Origin: Gemmatimonadales bacterium | GTDB taxonomy: Bacteria > Gemmatimonadota > Gemmatimonadetes > Palauibacterales > Palauibacteraceae | Length of the DNA: 64,000 nt | Assembly (NCBI GenBank): GCA_009838765.1 | Contig: VXQX01000087.1 | Span: 30,024 to 94,023 of the forward strand | Reading direction: 5' to 3' | Program-made: the position numbers and the translations under genes | In this document: positions 50,125-60,272 of the stretch, one piece after another | Layout of the letters: each line of letters begins with the position of its first letter | Numbering within the stretch: the stretch's first letter is position 1 | The notes under the pieces: generated by a model | Told to the model about the DNA's origin: nothing | Databases searched by the model: none | The model's input: only the letters and a program-made list of their open reading frames with translations

Positions 50125-50667
50125 TCAGCCTCCCAGCGTCCGGCTGAGCCGGTCGAGCGCCTCGCGGGCGTCGTGTAGCGCGCGCTCGACGAGGTCGCGC
50201 GGGTCCGCCGTGTACGCCGAATCGTCCCTTTCTCGAACCAACGGCGGCTCCGCGCCGGGTCCGATGATCGTGAAGGGTACATGCCGATGTCCACGCTTCA
50301 AGCGGTACGCGGAGAAATGCCGGCGGTCGAGCGTGAACACCCGGTCGATCCCTGAGCGCTCGGCCACGACGACCACCGAGGCGTCCGCGAAGTCCATCGG
50401 CGTGTCCCCGTACTGGACCATGAGTTGGAAGCAGCGCTCCAGATCCGGATCCTCCAGGATGGCCACCGTCACGCCGCGACGGCGCGCGATGTCCACCAGA
50501 CTCATCCGCCCCTTCGATTGCCGCAGAAGGTGAAACGCTTCGGTGAGCACCGGAGTCGTCGTCACGGCTTCTTCGTTCAACGCCGTGAGTACCTGTCTGC
50601 AAGCCGCATGCCCGGCGTCGGATGGGTTGCAGGCGGCGACCAGCGGACCCGTATCGACCAGGATCAC
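50125..50667 (-). CDS. PIN-domain ribonuclease toxin (VapC-like), second pair
   Basis: 180 residues; larger than usual VapC (about 130), with 50 extra C-terminal residues. The acidic PIN residues are in MILVDTGPLVA, VLTEAFHLL, DTPMDFADASVVV and VFTLDRRHFSAYR. Start overlaps the antitoxin stop (ATGA). Confidence 0.88.
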   Translation of the reverse strand: MILVDTGPLVAACNPSDAGHAACRQVLTALNEEAVTTTPVLTEAFHLLRQSKGRMSLVDIARRRGVTVAILEDPDLERCFQLMVQYGDTPMDFADASVVVVAERSGIDRVFTLDRRHFSAYRLKRGHRHVPFTIIGPGAEPPLVRERDDSAYTADPRDLVERALHDAREALDRLSRTLGG

Positions 50668-50969
50668 CGGCCGTGTCTCTCGCGGATGATCTCCACCACG
50701 GCTTCCTTGTGCGGTCGGCGTGGCAACGTGCCGGGCTCGCCGCCGTACGGCGCTTCGGGAGTGTCCTCATCGTACCGCGCCAGGACGCGCCGAAAGACCT
50801 CGCCGGCCGTCTCACCCTTCCTGCCCCCCAGACGGATGCCGTTCACGTACGTGTCGTAGGACCGGAGGCCGCGCTTCAACACCTCCGAGATCGATTGGCC
50901 GGTCTTTTCCCGGAGATCCTCGAGGATCGCCTCTTCTTCTTCATTTAGCCGTACCGTCCGCAGGCCCAT
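50664..50969 (-). CDS. RHH/CopG-like antitoxin of the PIN pair
   Basis: 101 residues from ATG 50969. The N-terminal LRTVRLNEEEEAILEDLREKTGQSISEVLKRGL is a ribbon-helix-helix DNA-binding domain. The rest, with RRVLARYDEDTPEAPYGGEP, would contact the toxin. The operator palindrome described at 51005-51028 lies 36 bases upstream. Confidence 0.85.
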   Translation of the reverse strand: MGLRTVRLNEEEEAILEDLREKTGQSISEVLKRGLRSYDTYVNGIRLGGRKGETAGEVFRRVLARYDEDTPEAPYGGEPGTLPRRPHKEAVVEIIRERHGR

Positions 50970-51004
50970 CGACCTTCCCCCGGCTCTCATGGATTCGTGG
51001 CTTG

Positions 51005-51028
51005 GTTGTAGTACACGTGTAATACAAC
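51005..51028. promoter_or_regulatory. Palindromic operator for the RHH/PIN operon
   Basis: GTTGTAGTACACGTGTAATACAAC: a 24-base palindrome with a single mismatched pair. It also reads as two TGTA(G/A)TACA sites separated by CG, matching the paired half-sites that RHH antitoxin dimers bind. Located 36 bases upstream of the antitoxin start. Confidence 0.72.
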
Positions 51029-51168
51029 GTGTCCGCAGCCACAAACATGACGCGGCCGGCAGGCGGGCAACGATCATCCCGCCGGCCTTGTTTCTAAGAG
51101 GGATACCTGACTTGTAGGTTGGAGTCCCCGACAGAGACCGCGCTCGGAAGGGAAGGGTCAGCGACCGC

Positions 51169-53622
51169 GTGTTCGAGTTCCTCTTCAAATACCGACCCGT
51201 CGTGTTCGAACGCGGCGATCTCTCCCTCGCCGCCCCCTGGTGGGCGGTGATTCTCGCCTTCCTCGGGGTCGGCGCCGTCGTCTGGTTCGCGCTCGAATAC
51301 CGCCGCGTGGGACCCACGGTGGAGGCGCGCGACCGCCGGGTGATGATGGGACTGCGGGCGGCCGCCCTGGGCGTCCTCGCCTTCCTCCTGATGCGGCCGG
51401 TTCTCCTCGTCTCGACCGTCGTCCCGCGGCGGAACTTCGTCGCGGTTCTCCTCGACGACTCGCGGAGCATGCGCGTGGCGGACGAGAACGGGGAGACGCG
51501 CGCGCAGCGAATGCTCGACCTCTTCGGCGGTGACGACGAGGATCTGGCCGGAAGGCCGGGCGATCCGCCGGCCGATCCGTTGGCCGATCCGCTCGCCGCC
51601 GACCCCGGCGTATCGGGTTCTGCGGCCATGGACCCCGCGCCCGCCGAGCCCGCCGACGGGCAGGCGTTCGCGACGCAGCGGGGCGAAGGCGCGCTCCGGC
51701 AGGCGCTCGAGGACCGCTTCCGGCTGAGGATGTACGGGTTCGACTCCGATGCGGACCGGATCGACGGGGCGGGCGAGATGGCCTTCACGGGCGGCCGCAC
51801 GAACCTCGCCGCGGGGCTCACTCGCGTGCAGCAGGAGATGGCCGGACTCCCGCTCTCCGGGATCGTCATCGTCTCCGACGGCGCGGACAACGACAACGAG
51901 GCGACCCCGCCCCTGTCGGAGGCCCTGCTGTCGGCGCGCGCCGCCGGGATCCCGGTCTACACGATCGGGATGGGCTCGGAGCGCATCGCCCCCGATGTCG
52001 AGGTGCGTCGCGTGGAGGTGCCCCGCGCGGCGCTCGAGGGGACGACGATCGTGGCCGACGTCATCGTCTCCCACGCGGGGCTCGCCGGACGCACGGTGCG
52101 GCTCGACGTGGAGGACGAGGGGCGCATCGTGGGCACGCGCGACCTGATGCTCGGGCCGGACGGCGAGGAAGCGGTGCAACTCCAGTTCACGCTGGAGGAG
52201 GCGGGGCCCCGCGCCATCCGTTTCTTCGTGGATCCGCAGGAGGGGGAGGCGCTGACCGGCAACAACGAGCGCCAGGTCCTCGTGGAGGTCGGCGACACGC
52301 GCCGCAAGATCCTCTACTTCGAGGGCTCGCCGCGCCCGGAGAACAAGTTCGTGCGCCGCGCGGTGGCGGACGATGAGAACCTGCACGTCGTCACGCTCCT
52401 GCGGACGGCCGACGAGAAGTACCTGCGGCTCGATGTGGAGGGGCCGGGCGAACTCGCCGGCGGGTTCCCGAACACGCGCGAGGAGTTGTACGAGTACGAC
52501 GGGCTGATCCTCGGAAGCGTGGAGGCGAGCTTCTTCACGCACGACCAGTTGCAGATGATGGCGGATTTCGTGGGACAGCGCGGGGGCGGACTCCTCGTGC
52601 TGGGCGGGCGGCGGTCGCTCGGGGAGGGCGGCTACACGGGGACGCCGCTGGCCGACGCGCTGCCGGTGGTGCTCGGCGGAGCCGGCGAGCCGGACGTGCT
52701 CGAGGTGTCGGCCGAACTCACCCCGGCCGGCCGCCGGCACGCCGCGATGAGGATCGCGGAGGCGGCCGAGTCCTCCGCCGAGCGCTGGACGGAGCTTCCC
52801 CCACTCACCTCCGTGAACCGGGTGTTCGAGCTGAAACCGGGGGCCGTCGACCTCCTGCGGGGCGTGCCCGCCGAGGGTGCGACGCGCATGCTCCTCGCGC
52901 ACCAGAGGTACGGGCGCGGGACGTCGATCGTGTTCGCCGCGCAGGACTCGTGGCTATGGCAGATGCACGCGGATATCCCGCTGGAGGACGAGACCCACGA
53001 GACGCTGTGGCGGCAGTTGCTCCGCTGGCTCGTGCACGATACGCCGGGGCGCGTCCGCCTCGACTCCGGCGAAGACGTCGTGCCGATGGGGGAGCCGCTG
53101 CGGATCCGGGCCGAGGTGGAGGACGAACGGTATCTGCGCGTGAACGGGGCGGACGTCGTCGCCACGGTGACGGGGCCGGGGGGCGTCGCGTCGGAGGTCC
53201 GGCTCGACTGGACGGTGGAACGCGACGGCGAGTACGAAGGACGTTTCGTGCCGCCCGAGCAGGGGCTGTACAGCGTGCAGGTCCGCGCGGCGGGAGCTCG
53301 GCCGGGCGGGCCGGGAGCCGGGGCCGAGACGAGCCGCGACATCGCCGAAGAAGTGAGCTTCTTCCGGGCGGGGACGCCCCGGATCGAGGAGTTCGGAGCC
53401 GGCCGCCGCACGGAACTCCTGCGCCGGATCGCCGACGAGACCGGGGGGCGGTTCTACACGGCGGATGGCGCGCAGGTGCTGGCCGACGAGATCCGCTACA
53501 CGGAGAGCGGCGACACCGTGTACGAGGAGCGCTCGCTGTGGGACATGCCGGTCCTCTTCCTCCTCCTGGCGGGTCTGCTGGGCGGGGAGTGGGCGTACCG
53601 CCGGCGGAAGGACCTCGCATGA
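51169..53622 (+). CDS. Membrane VWA / glutamine-amidotransferase-like protein
   Basis: 817 residues from GTG. N-terminal membrane helices (about 25-80) lead to a VWA-type segment (FVAVLLDDSRSMRVADE, DDSRS MIDAS motif), then strands with GIVIVSDGADNDN and GIPVYTIGMGSE, and a beta-sandwich. The second half, with LYEYDGLILGSVEASFFT and FVGQRGGGLLVLGGRRSL, resembles the class I amidotransferase-like domain common in such VWA proteins; no catalytic Cys of the amidotransferase type is evident. A last helix (VLFLLLAGLLGGEWAYRRRK) anchors the C-terminus. First gene of an eight-gene cluster and coupled to the next by ATGA. Confidence 0.8.
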   Translation: MFEFLFKYRPVVFERGDLSLAAPWWAVILAFLGVGAVVWFALEYRRVGPTVEARDRRVMMGLRAAALGVLAFLLMRPVLLVSTVVPRRNFVAVLLDDSRSMRVADENGETRAQRMLDLFGGDDEDLAGRPGDPPADPLADPLAADPGVSGSAAMDPAPAEPADGQAFATQRGEGALRQALEDRFRLRMYGFDSDADRIDGAGEMAFTGGRTNLAAGLTRVQQEMAGLPLSGIVIVSDGADNDNEATPPLSEALLSARAAGIPVYTIGMGSERIAPDVEVRRVEVPRAALEGTTIVADVIVSHAGLAGRTVRLDVEDEGRIVGTRDLMLGPDGEEAVQLQFTLEEAGPRAIRFFVDPQEGEALTGNNERQVLVEVGDTRRKILYFEGSPRPENKFVRRAVADDENLHVVTLLRTADEKYLRLDVEGPGELAGGFPNTREELYEYDGLILGSVEASFFTHDQLQMMADFVGQRGGGLLVLGGRRSLGEGGYTGTPLADALPVVLGGAGEPDVLEVSAELTPAGRRHAAMRIAEAAESSAERWTELPPLTSVNRVFELKPGAVDLLRGVPAEGATRMLLAHQRYGRGTSIVFAAQDSWLWQMHADIPLEDETHETLWRQLLRWLVHDTPGRVRLDSGEDVVPMGEPLRIRAEVEDERYLRVNGADVVATVTGPGGVASEVRLDWTVERDGEYEGRFVPPEQGLYSVQVRAAGARPGGPGAGAETSRDIAEEVSFFRAGTPRIEEFGAGRRTELLRRIADETGGRFYTADGAQVLADEIRYTESGDTVYEERSLWDMPVLFLLLAGLLGGEWAYRRRKDLA

Positions 53623-54668
53623 CCGAGGGCGCCCGTGCCGCCGCGCTCGCCGCGACACTGACTTCCGCGGCCCTCTTCGGCACCGGCGGCGCTGCGGACC
53701 TCTCGGCCGCGCCTCAGGCGGCACCCGCCGCGCCGCGGACCCATGTGCTCATCGTCACCGGCCTCGGTGGCGCACCGGAGTACTCCGAGCAGTTCCAGGC
53801 GGAGGCCGAAGCGCTGCTCGACGCGCTCGACAGCCGGCTCGGCGGTCGCGAAACCATCGCGTGGCTCGCGGAGGACGAGGCGCTGTCCCCCCGCGTCGCG
53901 GGCCGGGCCACGCTGGAAGCGGTCGAGCGTGAAGTGCTCGCCATGGCGAACCGGGCGGGACCCGCGGACGGGGCGCTCATCCTCCTGCTCGGCCACGGGA
54001 GCGGTCGCGGCGAGGAGTCGCGCTTCAGCCTGCCCGGCCCGGACCTGTCGGGGGAGACGCTCTCGATGTGGCTCCACGCGTTCCCGACGCAGACCGTGGC
54101 GGTCGTGAACGCGGCGAGCGCCAGCGGCGGGTTCGTGCCCGCGGTCGCCGGTGAGCGACGCATCGTCGTGACGGCCACGCGCTCCCCCCGCGAACGCGAG
54201 CGGACCCACTTCGGCGGCTTCTTCGTCGATGCCTTCGCGCTCGACGAGGCCGACGTGGACAAGGATGAACGGGTGTCGCTGCTCGAGGCGTTCCGCTACG
54301 CGACCGGCGAGGTCCGCCGCCGGTACGAGCGGGACAACGAGATGCTGACCGAGCACGCCCTCCTGGACGACGACGGGGACGGCGAGGGATCGCTGGAGCC
54401 AAGTCCGGACGGACCCGACGGGGCGCTGGCGAACCGGTTCTTCCTCGCCCGGGCGCCGGCCGCGCTGGCGGGGGCGGCGGGGGACGACCCCGCCGTGGCG
54501 GCGCTCCTGGCGCGGAAGGGCGAGGTGGAGGACGGGATCGCCGCGCTCCGCGCGCGCCGCGACGAGATGGAGGAAGAGGAATACGACGCGCAACTCGAGA
54601 CGCTCCTCGTCGAACTCGCACGCCTCAACCGTGCCATCCGCGAGGGCGGGACCGTTCCGTGCGCCTGA
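53619..54668 (+). CDS. Caspase/legumain-like (C13 fold) protein with Cys-to-Ser change
   Basis: 349 residues from ATG 53619 with an N-terminal export segment (AALAATLTSAALFGTGGAA). LILLLGHGSGRG gives the catalytic-type His-Gly; the following VVNAASASGGF aligns with the ACESG/QACRG cysteine loop of clan CD peptidases but has Ser, not Cys, at the nucleophile position. The C-terminus is a coiled coil (KGEVEDGIAALRARRDEMEEEEYD). It may be inactive or use Ser. Overlaps both neighbours. Confidence 0.6.
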   Translation: MTEGARAAALAATLTSAALFGTGGAADLSAAPQAAPAAPRTHVLIVTGLGGAPEYSEQFQAEAEALLDALDSRLGGRETIAWLAEDEALSPRVAGRATLEAVEREVLAMANRAGPADGALILLLGHGSGRGEESRFSLPGPDLSGETLSMWLHAFPTQTVAVVNAASASGGFVPAVAGERRIVVTATRSPRERERTHFGGFFVDAFALDEADVDKDERVSLLEAFRYATGEVRRRYERDNEMLTEHALLDDDGDGEGSLEPSPDGPDGALANRFFLARAPAALAGAAGDDPAVAALLARKGEVEDGIAALRARRDEMEEEEYDAQLETLLVELARLNRAIREGGTVPCA

Positions 54669-57337
54669 CCCCGCGCCCGCCCGTCCGTTTGACCGGGCGC
54701 CGGATGCGGCTTGCGCGGCCGATGCTCGCGCTCGTGCTCGTGGTGCCGCTGCCAGCCGGCGCTCAGCAACGTTCGCAGGCGGACGGCGGCGGCGGGCCGC
54801 TGGCCGCGGCGCTCGAGGCGCACCAGACCGGCGACTACGGGCAAGCGGTCGCGGCCTACCGGTCGGCGGCTCGTGCCGGGCGCGAGTTCCCGGCCTCCGC
54901 GCGCGGGTGGGCGCGCGCGCTCGCCGCGACCGGAGAGTACGAATCGGCGCTCGAAGCCCTCGATCGGGCCGCCGCGCGCGCCCCGGACGGAGCGGACGCG
55001 GACACCGAACTTGCCGGCGCGCGCGGGCGTCTTCAGTACGCGCTCGGACGCCTCGACGAGGCCGAAGCGAACTTCCGCCGGGCCATCGAAGGCCGCGCCG
55101 GCGACGCCCAACTCGCGCGGCTCGACCTGGGCCGCCTCCTCTTCGACCGCGGCGCGCGCGAGGAAGCCCTCGCCCTGTTCGACGGGTTCATCGACTTCTA
55201 CAACGGCGCCCGCCGCCTCGATCCTGCGGAGCTGCGCGCCGTTGGCGGCGCGCTCACCTATCTCGGAGCCCGCGACCCCGACCTCTTCCACGACGCGGTG
55301 CGCGCCTTCGAGGAGGCCATCGAGGCGGACCCCGGCGATCCCGAGCCGCGGATCGACCTCGGCCTCCTCTTTCTCGACAAATACGACAGCTTCGAGGCCG
55401 GGCCGCTGATCGACGAGGCGCTGGCCCGGAACCCGGCCCACCCGCGTGCCCTCCTGGCCAAGGCGCGCCGCGCGAAGTTCGACGGTTCCTCCGAGGCGCT
55501 CGAACTCGCCGAGCAGGCGCTGGAAACGAACCCCCGCCTGACCGAAGCCCGCGCTTTCCTGGCGCGACTCTATCTCGAACTCGAGGACGTGGACGAGGCC
55601 GAGGCGGAGGCGCGCCGCGCCCTGGAGACGAACCCCGTCTCCCTTGCCGCGTGGACGGAGGTCGCGGCCGTCGCCCACCTGCGGGGGGACGCGGCCGCCT
55701 TCGCGGAGGCGCGCGACCGCGTGCTGGGGCTGGATCCGCGGCACGCCGGCCTCTACGTCGCCCTCGCCCAGGTTGCCTACCGCACGCACCGCTACGCCGA
55801 TGCGGTCGCGTTCGCGCGACAGGCGGTGGCCCTCGATCCCATGTCCTGGCCAGGCATGGCGGAGCTCGGCCTCAACCAGCTCCGCGTCGGCGACCTTGAG
55901 GCGGGGCAGGCGACGCTCGAGACCTCCTTCGAAGGCGATCCTTTCAACGTCTGGGTGTTCAACACGCTCGACCTGCTGGAGGAGCTGGCCGGGTTCGAGA
56001 CGGTGCAGAGTCCGCGCTTCGTGTTCTCCATGCACCCGAGGGAAGCCGGCGCCCTCTCCATCTACGCCACGGCGCTCGCCGAGGAAGCTTACGACGCCAT
56101 GCGCGCCCGCTACGGGTACGAACCGCCGACCCCGATCTCGGTCGAGATCTACGACCGGCACGCGGACTTCTCCGTGCGCACGGTCGGACTCGCCGGCATC
56201 GGCGCGCTCGGCGTGAGCTTCGGCTCCGTCCTCGCCATGGACTCCCCCGGCGCGCGCCCCGGCGGCGCCTTCAACTGGGGCTCGACGCTGTGGCACGAAA
56301 TCTCGCACGCCTTCACGCTCGGTTACACCGAGCACCGCATCCCCCGCTGGCTCTCCGAGGGGCTCGCGGTTCTCGATGAGCGGCACGCTCGCGAGGGATG
56401 GGGTTCCGACGTCGACCCCGGCTTCCTCGCCGCCTTCCGCGACGAGCGGCTGCCCTCGCTCGAGCGCTTCAACTACGGCTTCGTGCGGCCGGCCTACCCC
56501 GGACAGGTGCAGCACGCCTACTACATGGCCTCGCTCCTGTGCGAGATGATCGAGACGACGCGCGGCTTCGACGCCGTGCTCGCCATGCTCGCCGGATACC
56601 GCGACGGGCTGGAGACGCCCGAGGTCGTGGAGCGGGCCCTCGGCACGACGCTCCCGGACCTCGACCGGGAGTTGCGGGGCTACATCGAGACCCGCTTCGG
56701 CCCGTCGCTGAAGGCGCTGGGCGACCCCGAAGCCGGGGCGCCGCCCGGCCCGGACACCTTCGCCGGACTGCTCATGGCGGCGGCGGAGGCACGGCGGGCG
56801 GGCCGCACGGACGAGGCGATGCGGGCGCTGGAGAGGGCGCACGAGGTCTTCCCCGAGTACGCGGGAGCCGACGCGCCGATCCTCGTTCTCGGGCACCTTC
56901 GCCGCGAAGCCGGAGATGTCGCGGGCGCCGCCGACGCCTACCGAACGTACACCGCCCTCAACGAGAACCACTTCGAGACGCACCTCGCCCTCGCGGATCT
57001 CGAACAGGCGCTCGGGAACGATGCGGCCGCCCGCGAGACGCTTGAGCGCGCGATCTGGATCGACCCCTTCCACCTCGACGTCCACGCGCGGCTCGCCTCC
57101 GGCTACGAGGCGGCCGAAGCGTGGCCCGAGGCGGTCCGCGAGCGGCGGGCGCTGCTGGCGCTGGCGCCGGCGGATCCGGCAGCGGCCCACTACCGGCTCG
57201 CCCTCGCGCTGCACCGGGGCGGGGATGCGCGCGGCGCCCGGAGCGCGGTCCTCGACGCCCTCGAGATCGCCCCCAACTTCGAGGCCGCGCTCGAACTCCT
57301 GCTCGAGATCCGCGGCGACCCCGAGGGCCCGCCATGA
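54659..57337 (+). CDS. Secreted TPR protein with gluzincin (peptidase MA-like) domain
   Basis: 892 residues from GTG 54659 (an ATG at 54704 would still keep the signal peptide RLARPMLALVLVVPLPAGA). Many TPR repeats flank a metalloprotease core: STLWHEISHAFTL at about 541-553 (HEISH, the HExxH zinc site) with a following RIPRWLSEGLAVLDE (downstream Glu ligand), the gluzincin/peptidase MA form. Such secreted TPR-peptidases are common in Gemmatimonadota-like and Acidobacteria genomes. The substrate is unknown. Coupled by overlaps to its neighbours. Confidence 0.75.
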   Translation: MRLTPRPPVRLTGRRMRLARPMLALVLVVPLPAGAQQRSQADGGGGPLAAALEAHQTGDYGQAVAAYRSAARAGREFPASARGWARALAATGEYESALEALDRAAARAPDGADADTELAGARGRLQYALGRLDEAEANFRRAIEGRAGDAQLARLDLGRLLFDRGAREEALALFDGFIDFYNGARRLDPAELRAVGGALTYLGARDPDLFHDAVRAFEEAIEADPGDPEPRIDLGLLFLDKYDSFEAGPLIDEALARNPAHPRALLAKARRAKFDGSSEALELAEQALETNPRLTEARAFLARLYLELEDVDEAEAEARRALETNPVSLAAWTEVAAVAHLRGDAAAFAEARDRVLGLDPRHAGLYVALAQVAYRTHRYADAVAFARQAVALDPMSWPGMAELGLNQLRVGDLEAGQATLETSFEGDPFNVWVFNTLDLLEELAGFETVQSPRFVFSMHPREAGALSIYATALAEEAYDAMRARYGYEPPTPISVEIYDRHADFSVRTVGLAGIGALGVSFGSVLAMDSPGARPGGAFNWGSTLWHEISHAFTLGYTEHRIPRWLSEGLAVLDERHAREGWGSDVDPGFLAAFRDERLPSLERFNYGFVRPAYPGQVQHAYYMASLLCEMIETTRGFDAVLAMLAGYRDGLETPEVVERALGTTLPDLDRELRGYIETRFGPSLKALGDPEAGAPPGPDTFAGLLMAAAEARRAGRTDEAMRALERAHEVFPEYAGADAPILVLGHLRREAGDVAGAADAYRTYTALNENHFETHLALADLEQALGNDAAARETLERAIWIDPFHLDVHARLASGYEAAEAWPEAVRERRALLALAPADPAAAHYRLALALHRGGDARGARSAVLDALEIAPNFEAALELLLEIRGDPEGPP

Positions 57338-58170
57338 CCGCACGCACCCAACGCCTCGTCGCCCGGCGCCTCCCGGCCCGACCCCTCGTCGCCGGACCCG
57401 TCGCAACCGGCGGCCTGGCTGCGCTGCTCACGCTGCTCGCGGCCGCCGACCTCGACGGCCAGCGCCGGCGCGGACGCGGAGGCGGCGGGTTCGGGGACGA
57501 CCTCGCCTCCTACCAGGAGTACAACACGCCCTACACGGGCGAGTTCACCTTCGTCCGGCTCTACTACCGCGGCGGCTGGGGCTGGAACCCCGGCTGGTCG
57601 CACGACTGGCCCGTAGCCGAGCGCAACTTCGCCGAGATCATGGACGCGCTCACGACGATCGGCCCTCGCCGGGGGGGCGGGAACGTGCTCGCCATGGACG
57701 ACCCGGACCTGTTCAAGTTCCCGATCGCGTATCTCTCGGAACCCGGCGGCTGGACGATGAACCAGGTGGAGGCCGCCAACCTGAGCAACTATCTGCGCAA
57801 GGGCGGGTTCCTCATCATCGACGACATGGGAGGGAGGCGGGACCTCGAAAGGACGAGGCAGGGGCTCCAGATCCTGCTCCCGGGACTGCGGCTCGAACGG
57901 CTCGACGACAGCCACCCGATCTTCGACTCGTTCTTCCATCTGGAACGGGAGAACATCGAGATGCCGCATCCCTACCGGGGTGGCGTGGCGAGCTACTGGG
58001 GCGTCTTCGAGGACAACGAGCCCGAGGGCCGCCTTATGGTCATCGTGAATCACGACAACGACATTGGCGACTACATGGAGTGGTCGGACCGGGGGTTCGT
58101 CCCCATCGCCCTCTCCAACGAAGCGTACAAGCTGGGCGTCAACTACGTGGTGTACGCCCTCACACACTGA
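57334..58170 (+). CDS. DUF4159 domain protein
   Basis: 278 residues from ATG (overlap with the TPR gene). The export-type N-terminus (GPVATGGLAALLTLLAAADL) is followed by a region with RRRGRGGGGF and then DUF4159: FTFVRLYYRGGWGWNPGWS, MDDPDLFKFPIAYLSEPGGW, FLIIDDMGG and ...HPIFDSFF, ending in VNYVVYALTH. The family is found with MoxR/DUF58 clusters; it has a class I amidotransferase-like Rossmann fold. Function unknown. Confidence 0.8.
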   Translation: MTARTQRLVARRLPARPLVAGPVATGGLAALLTLLAAADLDGQRRRGRGGGGFGDDLASYQEYNTPYTGEFTFVRLYYRGGWGWNPGWSHDWPVAERNFAEIMDALTTIGPRRGGGNVLAMDDPDLFKFPIAYLSEPGGWTMNQVEAANLSNYLRKGGFLIIDDMGGRRDLERTRQGLQILLPGLRLERLDDSHPIFDSFFHLERENIEMPHPYRGGVASYWGVFEDNEPEGRLMVIVNHDNDIGDYMEWSDRGFVPIALSNEAYKLGVNYVVYALTH

Positions 58171-58200
58171 CACACACTGAGCCGACACACGGAACCCACA
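58160..58200 (+). repeat. CA-rich microsatellite after the DUF4159 gene
   Basis: Repeated cacacactga units (about 40 bases) spanning the stop codon and into the gap before the MoxR gene. Confidence 0.6.
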
Positions 58201-58241
58201 CGGTACCACTGAACCCGTCACCGAACCCGGAAGGAGCCGGC

Positions 58242-59330
<1,089 letters not shown>

Positions 59331-59345
59331 GGGGCGGGCCGGATC

Positions 59346-60272
59346 ATGCGCGCGCGAATCGCCTCGAGGACGGTGCCGGGGACGCAGTTCCTCGATCCGG
59401 CCGTGCTCACCCGGATCGGGAACCTCGAACTCGTGGCGCGTTCTGTGGTCGAAGGCTTCATCGCCGGGGCGCACGGATCGCCCTTCCTCGGGCTGTCGCT
59501 CGATTTCGCGGCGCACCGCCAGTACCAGCCGGGCGATGATATCCGCAAGATCGACTGGAAGGTGTACGGACGCACCGACCGCCACTACATCAAGGAATAC
59601 GAGGCCGAGACCAACGCGAACATCTTCTTCGCGGTGGACGCTTCCCGTTCCATGGATTACGGCTCGCGCGGGATCACGAAGCTCGACTATGCCCGCTACC
59701 TGACGGCCTGTCTCGCCTACCTCTCCGCGAGCCAGCGCGACCGCGTGGGCGCGGCGCTCTTCGATGAGAAGCTGCTCGAGTACATCCCCCCCTCCGTCCG
59801 GCACCGGCGCCTGATCCTGGCGGCGCTCGACCGCGTCCGCGCGGAGACGGCGGGCGATCTGACGCGGCCCCTCACGCAGGTGGCCGAGAGCCTGACCCGG
59901 AAGGGGATCGTCGTTCTCGTCTCCGACCTGTACACGGAACCGAAGACGGTCCTCCAGGCGGTGGGGGCGCTGCGCAGCAAGGGACAGGACGTGATCGTGT
60001 TCCAGATCCTGGACCCCGCCGAGGTCGACTTCCCGTTCGAGGCGGCGAGGTCGTTCGAGGATCTGGAGACGGGGGAGCGGCTTCCGGTGACCCCCGACGT
60101 GATGCGCGAGGAATACCTCTCCCTGGTGGAGGGGCACGTGGGCGAGATCTCGAAGATGATGATCGACCGCGCGATCGACCACGAACTCGTCGTCACGTCG
60201 ACGCCGCTCGACGCCGTGCTCTTCCGCTACCTGTCGCACCGGTCGCGGCGCCTCAAGGGCAAGGACCGATGA
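59346..60272 (+). CDS. DUF58 domain protein (VWA-like partner of MoxR)
   Basis: 308 residues with no signal peptide. GAHGSPFLGLSLDFAAHRQYQPGDDIRKIDWKVYGRTDRHYIKEYEAE is the DUF58 hallmark; FFAVDASRSMDYGSRGITK supplies a VWA MIDAS (DASRS). The MoxR-DUF58 pair is normally cotranscribed and functionally linked. It ends in an ATGA overlap with the BatA-like gene. Confidence 0.88.
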   Translation: MRARIASRTVPGTQFLDPAVLTRIGNLELVARSVVEGFIAGAHGSPFLGLSLDFAAHRQYQPGDDIRKIDWKVYGRTDRHYIKEYEAETNANIFFAVDASRSMDYGSRGITKLDYARYLTACLAYLSASQRDRVGAALFDEKLLEYIPPSVRHRRLILAALDRVRAETAGDLTRPLTQVAESLTRKGIVVLVSDLYTEPKTVLQAVGALRSKGQDVIVFQILDPAEVDFPFEAARSFEDLETGERLPVTPDVMREEYLSLVEGHVGEISKMMIDRAIDHELVVTSTPLDAVLFRYLSHRSRRLKGKDR

